Notes: generated from the sequence alone by a model not told the origin. Positions 53,673 through 61,865 are shown, numbered from the stretch's first letter. The stretch is 64,000 nucleotides of DNA from Desulfobacterium sp. (GCA_016342325.1 JAEINR010000019.1:23829-87828), one strand, 5' to 3'. A program made the numbers and translations.

Positions 53673-54107
53673 TCATTCCTGGAGAACAGGGCAGCCCAGG
53701 CGAAGCTCTTTGTTGTCGACGTCCTGGTTGGGCTTGAACAGCTTTGCGAAAACAGGGCAGCCCCGGCATTCCTCGATCTTGTCTTGCCAGGTCTTATGGG
53801 CCTTGCCGCTACAGATGGTTCCGTTGATAAACCAGCACAGGTCCCCGGAATGAAACTCCCAGGCAGGGCATTGGGTCCGGAGCTCTTGGGGACATTCAAG
53901 GATATCCCAGCATTTTTCTGTATTTCCATTGTTCTCGTTTCGCCTGAAGAGCAGGAACAGCAGCTGCCGTTCCACATGGTGGGGGACCCGTCGCCATCCC
54001 TGTTCGTAGCTGTGTACCGCCTTGATCGATGTCCCGATGAGCTGGGCCATCTCCTTCTGGGTTTTGCTGAGCCTCGCTCTGATTTCCTTGAACTGCTGTT
54101 TCTCCAT
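53673..54107 (-). CDS. HTH protein with C-terminal Cys/Trp domain
   Basis: 144 residues. A Cro/C1-type helix-turn-helix occupies 3-40 (EIRARLSKTQKEMAQLIGTSIKAVHSYEQGWRRVP). The C-terminal part has CWDILECPQELRTQCPAWEF, then CWFINGTICSG and ECRGCPVFAKLF. This set of Cys and Trp resembles the two-CW domain, which may hold a metal or Fe-S cluster. It would be a redox- or metal-dependent regulator. It is separated from maoC by 118 bp. Confidence 0.8.
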   Translation of the reverse strand: MEKQQFKEIRARLSKTQKEMAQLIGTSIKAVHSYEQGWRRVPHHVERQLLFLLFRRNENNGNTEKCWDILECPQELRTQCPAWEFHSGDLCWFINGTICSGKAHKTWQDKIEECRGCPVFAKLFKPNQDVDNKELRLGCPVLQE

Positions 54108-54225
54108 AATCGCTCTTTTCTTAAGGGTTCGCTTGGTGAAAATCGAATTATGGAAAGAGGTTATACCACAATGTGGCGTTTGTCAACGGGTAGCTCTCCC
54201 ACCGTGGCTTTGGGCAACCGACCGG

Positions 54226-54648
54226 TTATTTTTTTCTGGGTGGACTGACCACGGCTCCGCCGTCGAGGACCAGGGTCTTGTCCTGGTTGAAGCAGCGGGT
54301 GGCAAGGGTGACTATTTTCCTTTCCAGGTCGATTTCGAGCACCTCGACGGTTGCGCTGATGGTGTCCCCGATGTAAACCGGCGCCATAAACTTGAGATGC
54401 TGTTCCCTATAGATCGTACCGGGGCCTGGAAGCTTCATGCCGATGACGGCGGAGATGAATCCGGCCGAGAGCATGCCATGGGCGATTCTGGCCTTGAAAA
54501 AGGTGTTTGATGCGTATTCCTGGTTGATGTGTGCCGGGTTGAGGTCTCCGCTGATGCCTGCATAAAGGTAGATGTCAGACTCGGCCACGGTCTTTGTGAA
54601 CTGGGCTGAATCCCCGGGATTCAGCTCCTCAATGGTTTTTCCTGTCAC
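54226..54648 (-). CDS. phaJ: MaoC/PhaJ-type (R)-specific enoyl-CoA hydratase
   Basis: 140 residues, starting at GTG 54648 behind AAGGAG. The hot-dog fold carries the hydratase motif AGISGDLNPAHINQEYASNTFFKARIAHGMLSAGFI near 28-63, with the catalytic Asp and His. In PhaJ, this enzyme hydrates crotonyl-CoA to (R)-3-hydroxybutyryl-CoA for polymerisation. Position behind phaC supports that role. Repeat copy E lies just upstream and ends at its ribosome site. Confidence 0.88.
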   Translation of the reverse strand: MTGKTIEELNPGDSAQFTKTVAESDIYLYAGISGDLNPAHINQEYASNTFFKARIAHGMLSAGFISAVIGMKLPGPGTIYREQHLKFMAPVYIGDTISATVEVLEIDLERKIVTLATRCFNQDKTLVLDGGAVVSPPRKK

Positions 54649-54655
54649 AGTGTCT

Positions 54656-54735
54656 CCTTAGGTTTTTATCTCTGGTCTTCGCGTTATTTTGGCAAGAGAA
54701 TTAAAAAAACGCTTTGGGTCCGGCTTGTCCAGGTT
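54656..54735 (-). repeat. Dispersed coding repeat, copy E (end of GAF gene, upstream of maoC)
   Basis: On the minus strand it reads AACCTGGACAAGCCGGACCC and CTTGCCAAAATAACGCGA, ending AAAACCTAAGGAGA. In the shared frame it encodes QLNLDKPDPKRFFNSLAKIT, then RRPEIKT and a stop. The GAF gene passes through in another frame. Confidence 0.85.
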
Positions 54736-55790
54736 AAGTTGGGGGGGTAGAACCAGGAGCGGTGGCTCCAGATCTCTTTTTCCAGGTTCTCCTTGTCCTG
54801 TTGGAGCTGGAGGTACATGGAGGCGTTCAGGATGGCAAGTCCCCCAAGGCGTGCAAGGGAGCTCAACAGGGTCACGGCGTCTTCGGAAAAGTTCCTGTCC
54901 TCCCCGCAGTAGACCCTCAGGATGCCGATGATTTCCTCTTTGACGGTGATGGGCAGGTTCAGCATGGTGACGATCCCTTCCTTTTTTTTCTCCGCAAGGT
55001 AGTCAATGGTTCTGCCGTCACCGTTGTTGATGCGCATCATGGTGTTTGAAAGGGAGGGCGTAAGGGTGTCGGCCGACACCGGTCCCTTGTTCAGGTAGCT
55101 TTCGCTCAGGCCGTAACTGGACATCAGCTTCAGCTCTTTTTTCTCCTCGTCCATGAGCCTGACTGAGGTGCCCTTGACGTTGAACGCCTCTGCGATTTCC
55201 GACGACATGATATGCAGGATATGCTTGATATCCAGGGATGAATTGAGATCCTCTGTAATGGTGAGGAGCAGTTCGGCATTGCTTTTCTTTCGCTTGATGA
55301 AACGGGCCTTCTGGATCGCCATTCCGCCCTGGTCGGCCAGGGCGCTTAAAAAATCGATTTCGAGTTTGTCAAACTCCCTGGGCTCCGCCGTGTAGAGGGA
55401 TAGGGTGCCGATGGCATTGCCCTCCGCAATGACAGGGACGACAAGGATGGATGCGATCCCCTCGGACTTTTTTCCTGCATGGTGTTCGATTCTCGGGTCT
55501 GAGGTGGCATCCTTGACGGCAAGGTATCCCCCCTGCTTCAGGATGTCCTTGGTCAGGGCCTGGGCCTTTTCCGGCGCCGCATGGACATAGGCGTCGGAGA
55601 GGCCGGTTTGGGCCACCGGAAGAAACACCTCCTTGTCTCCGTTTTTCAGGAACAGGGAACTTGCCTTTGCGTCCATGGCCTGGACGGCGCTGTTGACGAT
55701 GAGATCGAGAACCTCTTCCATTTCAAAGGTGCGCTGCATGGAATTGCTGATGCGACAAAAGGTCTTAAAATAGGCGTTACAGTTTCTCAT
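54684..55790 (-). CDS. Tandem GAF-domain protein in PHA operon
   Basis: 368 residues from ATG at 55790, chosen because GGAGAG stands before it; an ATG at 55802 has no ribosome site. Two GAF domains cover about 15-165 (LVVPVIAEGNAIGTLSLYTAEPREFDKLEIDFLSALADQGGMAI in parts) and 180-345 (TMLNLPITVKEEIIGILRVYCGEDRNFSEDAVTLLSSLARLGGLAI in parts). There is no kinase or output domain. It lies 28 bp behind phaC. Its last 16 residues (TWTSRTQSVFLILLPK) come from repeat copy E, read in a frame that a run of seven C bases separates from the conserved peptide frame. Confidence 0.85.
   Translation of the reverse strand: MRNCNAYFKTFCRISNSMQRTFEMEEVLDLIVNSAVQAMDAKASSLFLKNGDKEVFLPVAQTGLSDAYVHAAPEKAQALTKDILKQGGYLAVKDATSDPRIEHHAGKKSEGIASILVVPVIAEGNAIGTLSLYTAEPREFDKLEIDFLSALADQGGMAIQKARFIKRKKSNAELLLTITEDLNSSLDIKHILHIMSSEIAEAFNVKGTSVRLMDEEKKELKLMSSYGLSESYLNKGPVSADTLTPSLSNTMMRINNGDGRTIDYLAEKKKEGIVTMLNLPITVKEEIIGILRVYCGEDRNFSEDAVTLLSSLARLGGLAILNASMYLQLQQDKENLEKEIWSHRSWFYPPNLTWTSRTQSVFLILLPK
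54741..54747 (-). repeat. Run of seven G (C on coding strand) at the GAF C-terminus
   Basis: GGGGGGG on the plus strand at 54741-54747 lies directly before repeat copy E within the GAF coding region. Gain of one base would join the protein to the conserved repeat peptide frame. Confidence 0.8.
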
Positions 55791-55818
55791 TGAGCTCTCC
55801 ATTCGGGTTGATTGATGG

Positions 55819-56892
55819 TCATTCCCTTTCTTTTAACCACTCTACGATCTTGGGCGCGAATCCTGCCTGGCATTTGCTGCTCACATAGATGCCGATGTGG
55901 CCGGTCTTGAAACAGATGTCCTCGGTGTCGGTGGCGCCCACTTCCCCGGTCAGGAGTTCGCAGGCCTCGGGGGGGACCAGATGGTCGTATTTTCCGTAAA
56001 AGTTCAGCAACGGCATGGTAATTTGCTTCAGGTCCACCCGGTCGCCGTCTATCTCCATCTTGTTCTGGATGAGAAGGTTTTTCTTGTAGCAGTCGTTGAT
56101 AAACTGCTTAAAGGTGGCCGCCGGCACATCCGGGCTGTCAAATATCCATTTCTCCATGCGGATGAAGTTTTCGACAAACACCTTGTCGTCCATTTTGTTG
56201 AAGAACCCTACATACTTGTCGATCATGAGTCGGGCCGGATTGAGCAGGAGAAATCCCAGGTTCATGAGATCCCCGGGCATGTTGCCGTAGGTGTTACCCA
56301 ACAGATCGGCGGCCGTGTTCTTCAGCCAGATGTGGAGCAGTCCCTTGTCCGTGTCAAAGTTGGTGGGCGTCACCGTGGTGACCAGGTTCTTTATCTTTTC
56401 CGGGTGGAGGGCCGAATAGATTACGGAAAAGGTGCCGCCCATGCAGATGCCCATGAGGTTGATCTTTGGTTCGCCGGTTTTCGCAATGATGAAGTCGACG
56501 ATGTTGTCCATGTAGCCGTTTACATGGTCGCCGATGGTCTGGTACTGGTCCTTCCGGGTGGGATAGCCCCAGTCGATCATATACACATCGAGTCCCTTTT
56601 CCAGAAGGGTCTCCACCACGCTCCTTTCGGGCTGGAGATCCAGCATGGTCTCCCGGTTGATCAGGGCATAGACCACGAGGAGCGGTGTTTTGCTGGTTGA
56701 GGTCTCGGGCTTGTAGTGCTTGAGTCTGACCCTGTCCTCTGTGTAAACGATGTCGTAGGGGGTGGTGGCAAGATCGGTCTCAAGTTCTCCGATCAAAAGC
56801 TCCCGCCCCTTTTTGATGCGTTTTTTAGTGGTCTTCTGCTGTTTTGACAGATTGTTCAGAATCAGATCCACTGGAATCGTGGGGGTTGGCAT
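55819..56892 (-). CDS. phaC: Class III PHA synthase, PhaC subunit
   Basis: 357 residues, the size of the PhaC of class III. The lipase-like box is LMGICMGGTFSV with Cys near 150. The catalytic Asp is in FYGKYDHLVPPE near 307 and the His in FKTGHIGIYVS near 336. DWGYPTRKDQYQT near 107 is also typical. With PhaE it links (R)-3-hydroxyacyl-CoA units into granule polymer. It follows phaE by 20 bp. Confidence 0.96.
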   Translation of the reverse strand: MPTPTIPVDLILNNLSKQQKTTKKRIKKGRELLIGELETDLATTPYDIVYTEDRVRLKHYKPETSTSKTPLLVVYALINRETMLDLQPERSVVETLLEKGLDVYMIDWGYPTRKDQYQTIGDHVNGYMDNIVDFIIAKTGEPKINLMGICMGGTFSVIYSALHPEKIKNLVTTVTPTNFDTDKGLLHIWLKNTAADLLGNTYGNMPGDLMNLGFLLLNPARLMIDKYVGFFNKMDDKVFVENFIRMEKWIFDSPDVPAATFKQFINDCYKKNLLIQNKMEIDGDRVDLKQITMPLLNFYGKYDHLVPPEACELLTGEVGATDTEDICFKTGHIGIYVSSKCQAGFAPKIVEWLKERE

Positions 56893-56912
56893 GGTGGTGT
56901 CTCCTCTGAAGA

Positions 56913-57833
56913 TTACTTCCCGGTAAGCTGGGCGATCTCTTTTGAAAGTGCTTTGAGTTGTTTTTTCATGGTGTGGAGTTCCTTGTAAACTTCGTCCATT
57001 TCCCGGTTTGTGGGGATGGGAAGCAGTTTCAACACGTGGCAGAGCACTTCGTCCCGGGCATTTCTGTAGTCTGCCATGGAGCCGATGGTCTTCTTGAGAA
57101 CCGTTGTGTATTTCTCGGATTTGAGCAGCACCATGTAGTGCCCTTCAAGGACCTTCATCCATTCGTCATATCCCTTGCTCGTGTCGTCGAAAAAATCGCC
57201 CTTGTCGAGCATCCCTTCCATTTTATCCTGCATTACCCGGTTGGCCTTCTCTATGGGAACCGAAAAGAGATAGCCCAGCTCGGACAGGTGCAAGTGGAAG
57301 AGGTTGAATTTGTCCATGAGGGTGGCGATCCGCTCCTGGTAGAATCGTGGCAGGCCGAGCTGGGGAATGTGGAGATATTTTTGGAACTCCTGTTCGTAAA
57401 GGGTGCGAAATGACTCAAACATGTTCTGGTCGATCTCTTCAAAGTCGTAGGCCTTTGTCCGTTGGCCGATGGCTGTGAGGGTGTTGAGGAATTGCTCCTG
57501 GAACTCCATGGTGTGTTCTGCCGAGTCCCCCGACATCTGGAGCAGCATTTCGTAGAGGCTACCCATGCCCTTGGTGGCCGATTCCTGGTTCTCGGGACGG
57601 GTCATCAGTTTCAGGAAGGAGGTGAGATTATTGCAAGTGGTTTGCCAGGTCTCAAATTTTTTGTAGGCATTGTTGTTTTTTGTTCCCTGGGATTCTTTGC
57701 TGCCAGGGTTTCCCGGGGGGACACCGCCCAGGTCTTGAACCTTTGCTGCATTGTCCCAGAAACTGGTGGCCATGTTCATCCACGAAGAGACAAGATCCTC
57801 GTGCACGTTTGTGCGGGTCTGCTGTTTTGTCAT
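56913..57833 (-). CDS. phaE: Class III PHA synthase subunit PhaE
   Basis: 306 residues, largely helical. The family pattern is QLGLPRFYQERIATLMDKFNLFHLHLSELGYLF near 167-200 and AAKVQ with KAYDFEEIDQ in the middle. The C-terminal LHTMKKQLKALSKEIAQLTGK looks like a coiled coil. It is the partner subunit of PhaC and its gene precedes phaC. The sequence is variable, as usual for PhaE. Confidence 0.9.
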   Translation of the reverse strand: MTKQQTRTNVHEDLVSSWMNMATSFWDNAAKVQDLGGVPPGNPGSKESQGTKNNNAYKKFETWQTTCNNLTSFLKLMTRPENQESATKGMGSLYEMLLQMSGDSAEHTMEFQEQFLNTLTAIGQRTKAYDFEEIDQNMFESFRTLYEQEFQKYLHIPQLGLPRFYQERIATLMDKFNLFHLHLSELGYLFSVPIEKANRVMQDKMEGMLDKGDFFDDTSKGYDEWMKVLEGHYMVLLKSEKYTTVLKKTIGSMADYRNARDEVLCHVLKLLPIPTNREMDEVYKELHTMKKQLKALSKEIAQLTGK

Positions 57834-57875
57834 GAACGGCTCCGTTGTTCGGTTAAAAAAGAAAATCGCTCAACA

Positions 57876-58328
57876 TTACTTTTTATCGTCGTTGTTTCCC
57901 AAGGTCGCGGAAAAGAACCCCATGGGATCCAACTCCTTTAAGGTCTTTTCGGCAAGGTTTGAAAAATCCATGCCCATCTCAAGATAGGCATGGACCTGAT
58001 CATCCATCGCTTTTCGGTATTCCAGGTAGTTCTCCATGGTCTTTTCAAGGTGCCGATCGAAAAAATCGTGGAGAATGTTTTCACCGTGCTGTATGACCAG
58101 GTGGAGAAGGGATACAGGCAGCAGGGAGTCGGCCTCCTTGGCCTTGTTCATGATGATCTGGGTCAGGATAAAGGCGGTGACGTCTTCTCCGGTTTTTACG
58201 TCAACGACCTCGATCTTGTGTCCTTTCCGGACCGAGTCCGAGACATCCTGGAGGGTGACATAGGCACTTTTCCCCGTGTCGTAGAGCCTTCGGTTGGGAT
58301 ATTTTTTTATGCGTATGGTATTGGCCAC
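57876..58328 (-). CDS. phaR: PHA regulator PhaR (PHB accumulation DNA-binding type)
   Basis: 150 residues. The N-terminal PHB_acc_N domain is RIKKYPNRRLYDTGKSAYVTLQDVSDSVRKGHKIEVVDVKTGEDVTAFILTQII (near 6-60). The helical C-terminal part probably binds granule or PHA. PhaR represses phasin and its own gene until polymer is formed. It is the first gene of the operon phaR-phaE-phaC-GAF-maoC and lies opposite the phasin-like genes across 542 bp of regulatory DNA. Confidence 0.94.
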   Translation of the reverse strand: MANTIRIKKYPNRRLYDTGKSAYVTLQDVSDSVRKGHKIEVVDVKTGEDVTAFILTQIIMNKAKEADSLLPVSLLHLVIQHGENILHDFFDRHLEKTMENYLEYRKAMDDQVHAYLEMGMDFSNLAEKTLKELDPMGFFSATLGNNDDKK

Positions 58329-58870
58329 TCTATTTTTCCCCTGGTTCGCGTGAACGTTATTTAATAATAAAGATGCTGTTTAACTGGCACTATAACGAGC
58401 TTGGGAAGTATTGAACCTTATGACGTTGCGAACTTGAAATTTTCAATTTATTGTTGCATCTTACAGCGCAACATTGTTGATGTCAATGGCTAATTTTTCA
58501 TGACAAATGCGTGGGTAACCCATCGATATTAAAGCGATTATTGGTGGAATAGTCAAATTTATCGTATGGAATATTAAAATTGTGCGATGCATCATTTTTC
58601 CCTTGACAACCGGATTCCGCACCCTTACTATGTGGCATACGAAACAGAAACGCAGAAGAACGATGCCGTGGCAAACGCCCCCTTCAGTTCGGTGTACGAA
58701 ATATCCCGGCAAATTTAAAAAACCGTCAATACAAAGTGTTAAACGATCCTGTGTCTGGTGTGACAGTGTTCAGCGGATCAACTCCCCCAGGATGGATACT
58801 CGTTATCGTTTCGCTTTGTTTGATTAACCCCGAAAAAGCGTTTAATTAACCCCAAAAAGGAGTCACGATT
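58329..58870. other. Large regulatory region between phaR and phasin-like genes
   Basis: 542 bp, A/T-rich compared with the window. A strong sigma-70-type promoter lies at 58603-58631 for the plus-strand genes, with a leader of about 230 bases. The AAAGGAG before the first phasin-like gene is at 58856-58862. The only sizeable plus-strand frame (58582-58827) shows no ribosome site or domain and is doubtful. No PhaR operator was recognised. Confidence 0.5.
58603..58631 (+). promoter_or_regulatory. Sigma-70 promoter for the phasin/phaC2 genes
   Basis: TTGACA (58603-58608), exactly 17 bp, then TACTAT (58626-58631). It is the best match to the consensus seen in the window. It points toward the phasin-like genes. 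Confidence 0.75.
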
Positions 58871-59131
58871 ATGGAAACAACAAAACTTGCAAAACAGATG
58901 GTCGGTTTTCAAAAATCAGTTTTCGACAACAGTTTCAATGCCATGTGCATTGTCCAGGAGCAGACCGAAACCATGATGACCAGCTTTTTAACCCAGCTTC
59001 CCTGGATTACGGCAGACGGCAAAAAGACCATGGACACCAGCCTGGCGTTTTCTAAAAAGGCCAGGACTGATATCAAGAAGACCATGGACGATGGCTATAA
59101 AAACATGGATAACCTGTTTGACATCAAATAA
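58871..59131 (+). CDS. Phasin-like protein 1
   Basis: 86 residues, helical and Lys/Met-rich. It aligns with the next gene over its length: KQMVGFQKSVFDNSFNAMCIVQEQ here against TQMVDFQQVMFDNTFNLMKTFQSQ there. An invariant PWI/PWL and DGKK follow. This is the pattern of short phasins that coat PHA granules. The context of PHA genes supports the call. AAAGGAG precedes the ATG. Confidence 0.8.
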   Translation: METTKLAKQMVGFQKSVFDNSFNAMCIVQEQTETMMTSFLTQLPWITADGKKTMDTSLAFSKKARTDIKKTMDDGYKNMDNLFDIK

Positions 59132-59162
59132 CACGGCACCATAGAACCATAAAGGAGATCCC

Positions 59163-59456
59163 ATGGAAGCAAACAAAACCTTTACCCAGATGGTCGATTT
59201 CCAGCAGGTGATGTTTGACAACACCTTTAACCTGATGAAAACATTTCAGTCCCAGGGGGAAGCGTGGATGAACCTGTCCATGGACCAGACCCCCTGGCTT
59301 CCGGAGGATGGAAAAAAGATGTGTTCCTACTGGAATGAGACCTGTCAGAAGGGCATGTCCAATTACAAGGACCTCATGGACACCAGTTTCACCAAGGCAC
59401 GGGAGATGTTTGAGACCCCGGCAAGCGAAACTTCGGCAAAGACAGCAAAAAAATAG
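59163..59456 (+). CDS. Phasin-like protein 2
   Basis: 97 residues, paralogous to the gene 31 bp upstream: shared QMV-FQ---DN-FN pattern, PWLPEDGKK and a helical middle. A short Ala/Lys-rich tail (ETSAKTAKK) may contact DNA or the polymer. The tandem pair likely arose by duplication. Confidence 0.8.
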   Translation: MEANKTFTQMVDFQQVMFDNTFNLMKTFQSQGEAWMNLSMDQTPWLPEDGKKMCSYWNETCQKGMSNYKDLMDTSFTKAREMFETPASETSAKTAKK

Positions 59457-59468
59457 TAACCCCAGACC

Positions 59469-59496
59469 CTGCCGGCAGGTGTTCTCCTGCCGGCAG
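59469..59496 (+). terminator. Intercistronic stem-loop between phasin 2 and phaC2
   Basis: CTGCCGGCAGG and CCTGCCGGCAG form an 11-bp perfect stem with a TGTTCT loop. No T tract follows and the next ribosome site is 15 bases away. An mRNA-stabilising or partly terminating hairpin is more likely than a full terminator. Confidence 0.65.
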
Positions 59497-59524
59497 AAGC
59501 AGTACTCCCATAGGAGACAATGCT

Positions 59525-61363
59525 ATGCATACCAGTGATGTGGATTTTAGCTGCTTTTCAATGGAAACCCTTGTCCGGAACATGGCCTCCCAGCCAAGCC
59601 GTTTTGCCGATCAGGTCAGCACGGCCCAGGAGTTTTACCAGGGCTTTTCAAAGTATCACAACGAATTCCTGTTGCCATTGTTGATATCCACCAACTACTT
59701 CAGCAACGTCGAGATAACGCGGTTGTTCAGTAAATCGCCCCTGGAAAGTTTTAACGCCTACATGGGGCTGCTTGAATTCAACTTGGATATCTTTAGCCGG
59801 TACTTTTCAGGAAGCCTGAATGCCCTAGACGAGTACAACAACAGGGAACTTAAAAAAGGCGTGACTTCCTGGTACAACACTGTTTTTAATCTCAAGGGCG
59901 AAAAGCTGGACGGTTTTGTTTCCCGGCAGTCCGAGATGATCTACAACGTCACAACGCTATTTCCCCAGGCCATTCGGGATATCGAGCCCGAGTACGGGTT
60001 TCACTTTGAACGGGGGGAGAATCCGGTTCTGGCAGAGACCGAGCGGTTTATCGTCTATCGCATCGCCCCGAGCGACAAGTCGGTCAAGACCGATGGCAAG
60101 ATGAAACCGGTGCTCATCATTCCGCCCTATGTCCTGGGAAGTAACATCCTCGCCTTTCTTCCCGGCGAAAATAAGAGCTATGCCCACAGTTTCGCCAACC
60201 AGGGGATTCCCACCTATATTCGCATCATGAAGGATATCGAGACCACGCCTGCGTTCCAGACCATGACCATTGAGGCAGATGCCCTGGATACCCGCGAATT
60301 TTGCGAAAAAATAAAGGCCGAGCACGGGAAACCCGTGACCCTGAACGGGTATTGCCAGGGAGGGTACACTGCCTTGTGTAATCTTTTGTCAGGAGAGCTT
60401 GACGATCTGGTTGACGCCTTTATCAGCTGTGTGGCCCCCATGGACGGCACCCGGAGCCAAGGGCTTGGCAAATTTTTAAAAACGCTGCCCACCCAGTTTA
60501 ATGACCTGACCTACGGCACCAAGACCCTCCCCAGCGGCAACAAGGTCGCGGACGGAATGCTCATGGGCTGGGTCTACAAGCTCAGGAGCATCGAGGCCGA
60601 GGCGCCCATGGTTTCCTTTTTTCGGGATATGGCCATGGTTACCGGCAAAAACAACAAGCCGGTAAAGATCAGCAAGACCGCCGCCGCCCTCAATTACTGG
60701 CTCCAGAACGAGCGCTCAGACCTTCCCATTGCCGTCACCGAGATGAGCTTTGCCTCCTACAACATTCCGATTACAGAGGACGGTACCTTGCCAGTGAAAA
60801 TGTTCGGCAGAAAGCTGAACCTCAAAAGGATCGCCGAGAAGAAAATCGCCTGGCTCATCTGCTATGGAGAACATGACGACCTTGTGGAAAAGGAGACGAC
60901 ACTTGCGCCCCTTGATTATGTGGATGCAGAGGTGACCGCGTTTCCCAAGGGCCATGTGGCCATTGCAACTTCATGGTCAAATCCCGAATCCGCCTGTGCC
61001 CTGCACACACGGTTCGGAAAAGAGCAGGCCCGTGGACCGGTGCGGTACCACCTTGATCTTGACAAGGTCCTTGACGATGGTTTGAAACCTGTGAAACCGA
61101 CCCCGAAGAAGCCGTCTGATCCTGAAACAAAAACAGCACCCCCAAAGAGCCCAACGCGGCCAGTTCCCCAAAAAGCGGCAAAGCCGACTCCGAAGGCAAC
61201 GCCCGCTTCAACACCCTCAAAAAAGGCGAATGAAAAATCCGCTAAAAAGTCAACCCCTAAAAAAGTCCCGGGTGCAGCCAAGGCCCGCCCCCGGGAGAAT
61301 AAGAGCGATGGGGGTGGCGAAAAAACAACCCGGGGAAGTGCACCGCCCCAGGTCAAAGAGTAG
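59525..61363 (+). CDS. phaC: Second PHA synthase, class I-like, with Lys/Pro/Ala-rich tail
   Basis: 612 residues. Residues 1-190 are an N-terminal domain. The alpha/beta hydrolase core has the synthase box LNGYCQGGYTALC with Cys near 276, the Asp in ICYGEHDDLVEKE near 446 and the His in FPKGHVAIATSW near 477. From about 520 to the end there is a low-complexity tail of Lys, Pro, Ala and Thr with histone-H1-like repeats (PTPKATPAS, KKSTPKK), unusual for a synthase. It probably polymerises 3-hydroxyacyl-CoA. The tail might bind DNA or the granule surface. Confidence 0.88.
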   Translation: MHTSDVDFSCFSMETLVRNMASQPSRFADQVSTAQEFYQGFSKYHNEFLLPLLISTNYFSNVEITRLFSKSPLESFNAYMGLLEFNLDIFSRYFSGSLNALDEYNNRELKKGVTSWYNTVFNLKGEKLDGFVSRQSEMIYNVTTLFPQAIRDIEPEYGFHFERGENPVLAETERFIVYRIAPSDKSVKTDGKMKPVLIIPPYVLGSNILAFLPGENKSYAHSFANQGIPTYIRIMKDIETTPAFQTMTIEADALDTREFCEKIKAEHGKPVTLNGYCQGGYTALCNLLSGELDDLVDAFISCVAPMDGTRSQGLGKFLKTLPTQFNDLTYGTKTLPSGNKVADGMLMGWVYKLRSIEAEAPMVSFFRDMAMVTGKNNKPVKISKTAAALNYWLQNERSDLPIAVTEMSFASYNIPITEDGTLPVKMFGRKLNLKRIAEKKIAWLICYGEHDDLVEKETTLAPLDYVDAEVTAFPKGHVAIATSWSNPESACALHTRFGKEQARGPVRYHLDLDKVLDDGLKPVKPTPKKPSDPETKTAPPKSPTRPVPQKAAKPTPKATPASTPSKKANEKSAKKSTPKKVPGAAKARPRENKSDGGGEKTTRGSAPPQVKE

Positions 61364-61459
61364 ATCTCCACGACACTGGTGTTTTGCTTTTGAACGCCCA
61401 TTATTATAGCACTTATCCTGCTGGGTCAAAGAGTAGGTATCCACGATACGGGTGTTCTG
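61351..61459 (+). repeat. 36-bp direct repeat at the end of phaC2
   Basis: 61351-61386 and 61424-61459 match at about 31 of 36 positions, with start-to-start spacing of 73 bp. The first copy covers the last codons and stop of phaC2 (GGTCAAAGAGTAG); the second lies in the gap before arsR. Confidence 0.8.
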
Positions 61460-61526
61460 TCCGTCATTTCCAGGGGGGATTTGGGGGGAAAGAAGTGGTC
61501 TTTCCAAAAGGGAATATGGGGTAAAT

Positions 61527-61865
61527 ATGAAGGCGTTTGTCAAGGTTTGCAAAGCCATGTCTGATGCAAGCAGGGTGAAAATTGTCAAGATGCTTCAGTA
61601 CAGGGTGATGTGCGTGTGCGAACTTACCCATGCCCTGGGGCTTGCACAGCCCACGGTGTCAAAGCATCTGAAGATCCTGGAACAGGCGGGATTCGTCAAT
61701 TCCGCAAGGGATGAACGCTGGGTCAATTATAGCCTTTCCGACGGAAGGGATAATCCCTATGTTGCAAGTTTTCTTGGCAAAATAGCGCATTGGATGGAGG
61801 ATGATCCTGACATGGCGTCCCTCATCCGCCGCCTTCCGGATATCCGGCGGGAAGAGGTCTGCTGA
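61527..61865 (+). CDS. ArsR/SmtB-family metal-responsive repressor
   Basis: 112 residues from ATG at 61527. The start MKAFVKVCKAMSDASRVKIVKML leads to RVMCVCELTHALGLAQPTVSKHLKILEQAGFV, the family winged helix. CVCEL carries the metal/thiol site of ArsR-type proteins. It lies opposite the CDF exporter, so Zn, Cd or As is the likely signal. A second ATG in this frame upstream is not supported by a ribosome site. Confidence 0.9.
   Translation: MKAFVKVCKAMSDASRVKIVKMLQYRVMCVCELTHALGLAQPTVSKHLKILEQAGFVNSARDERWVNYSLSDGRDNPYVASFLGKIAHWMEDDPDMASLIRRLPDIRREEVC

Noticed and set aside
58582..58827. 81-codon frame in the phaR-phasin gap
   Set aside because: It begins upstream of the promoter found at 58603-58631, has no ribosome site, and has an unlikely composition rich in Arg, Trp and Cys.
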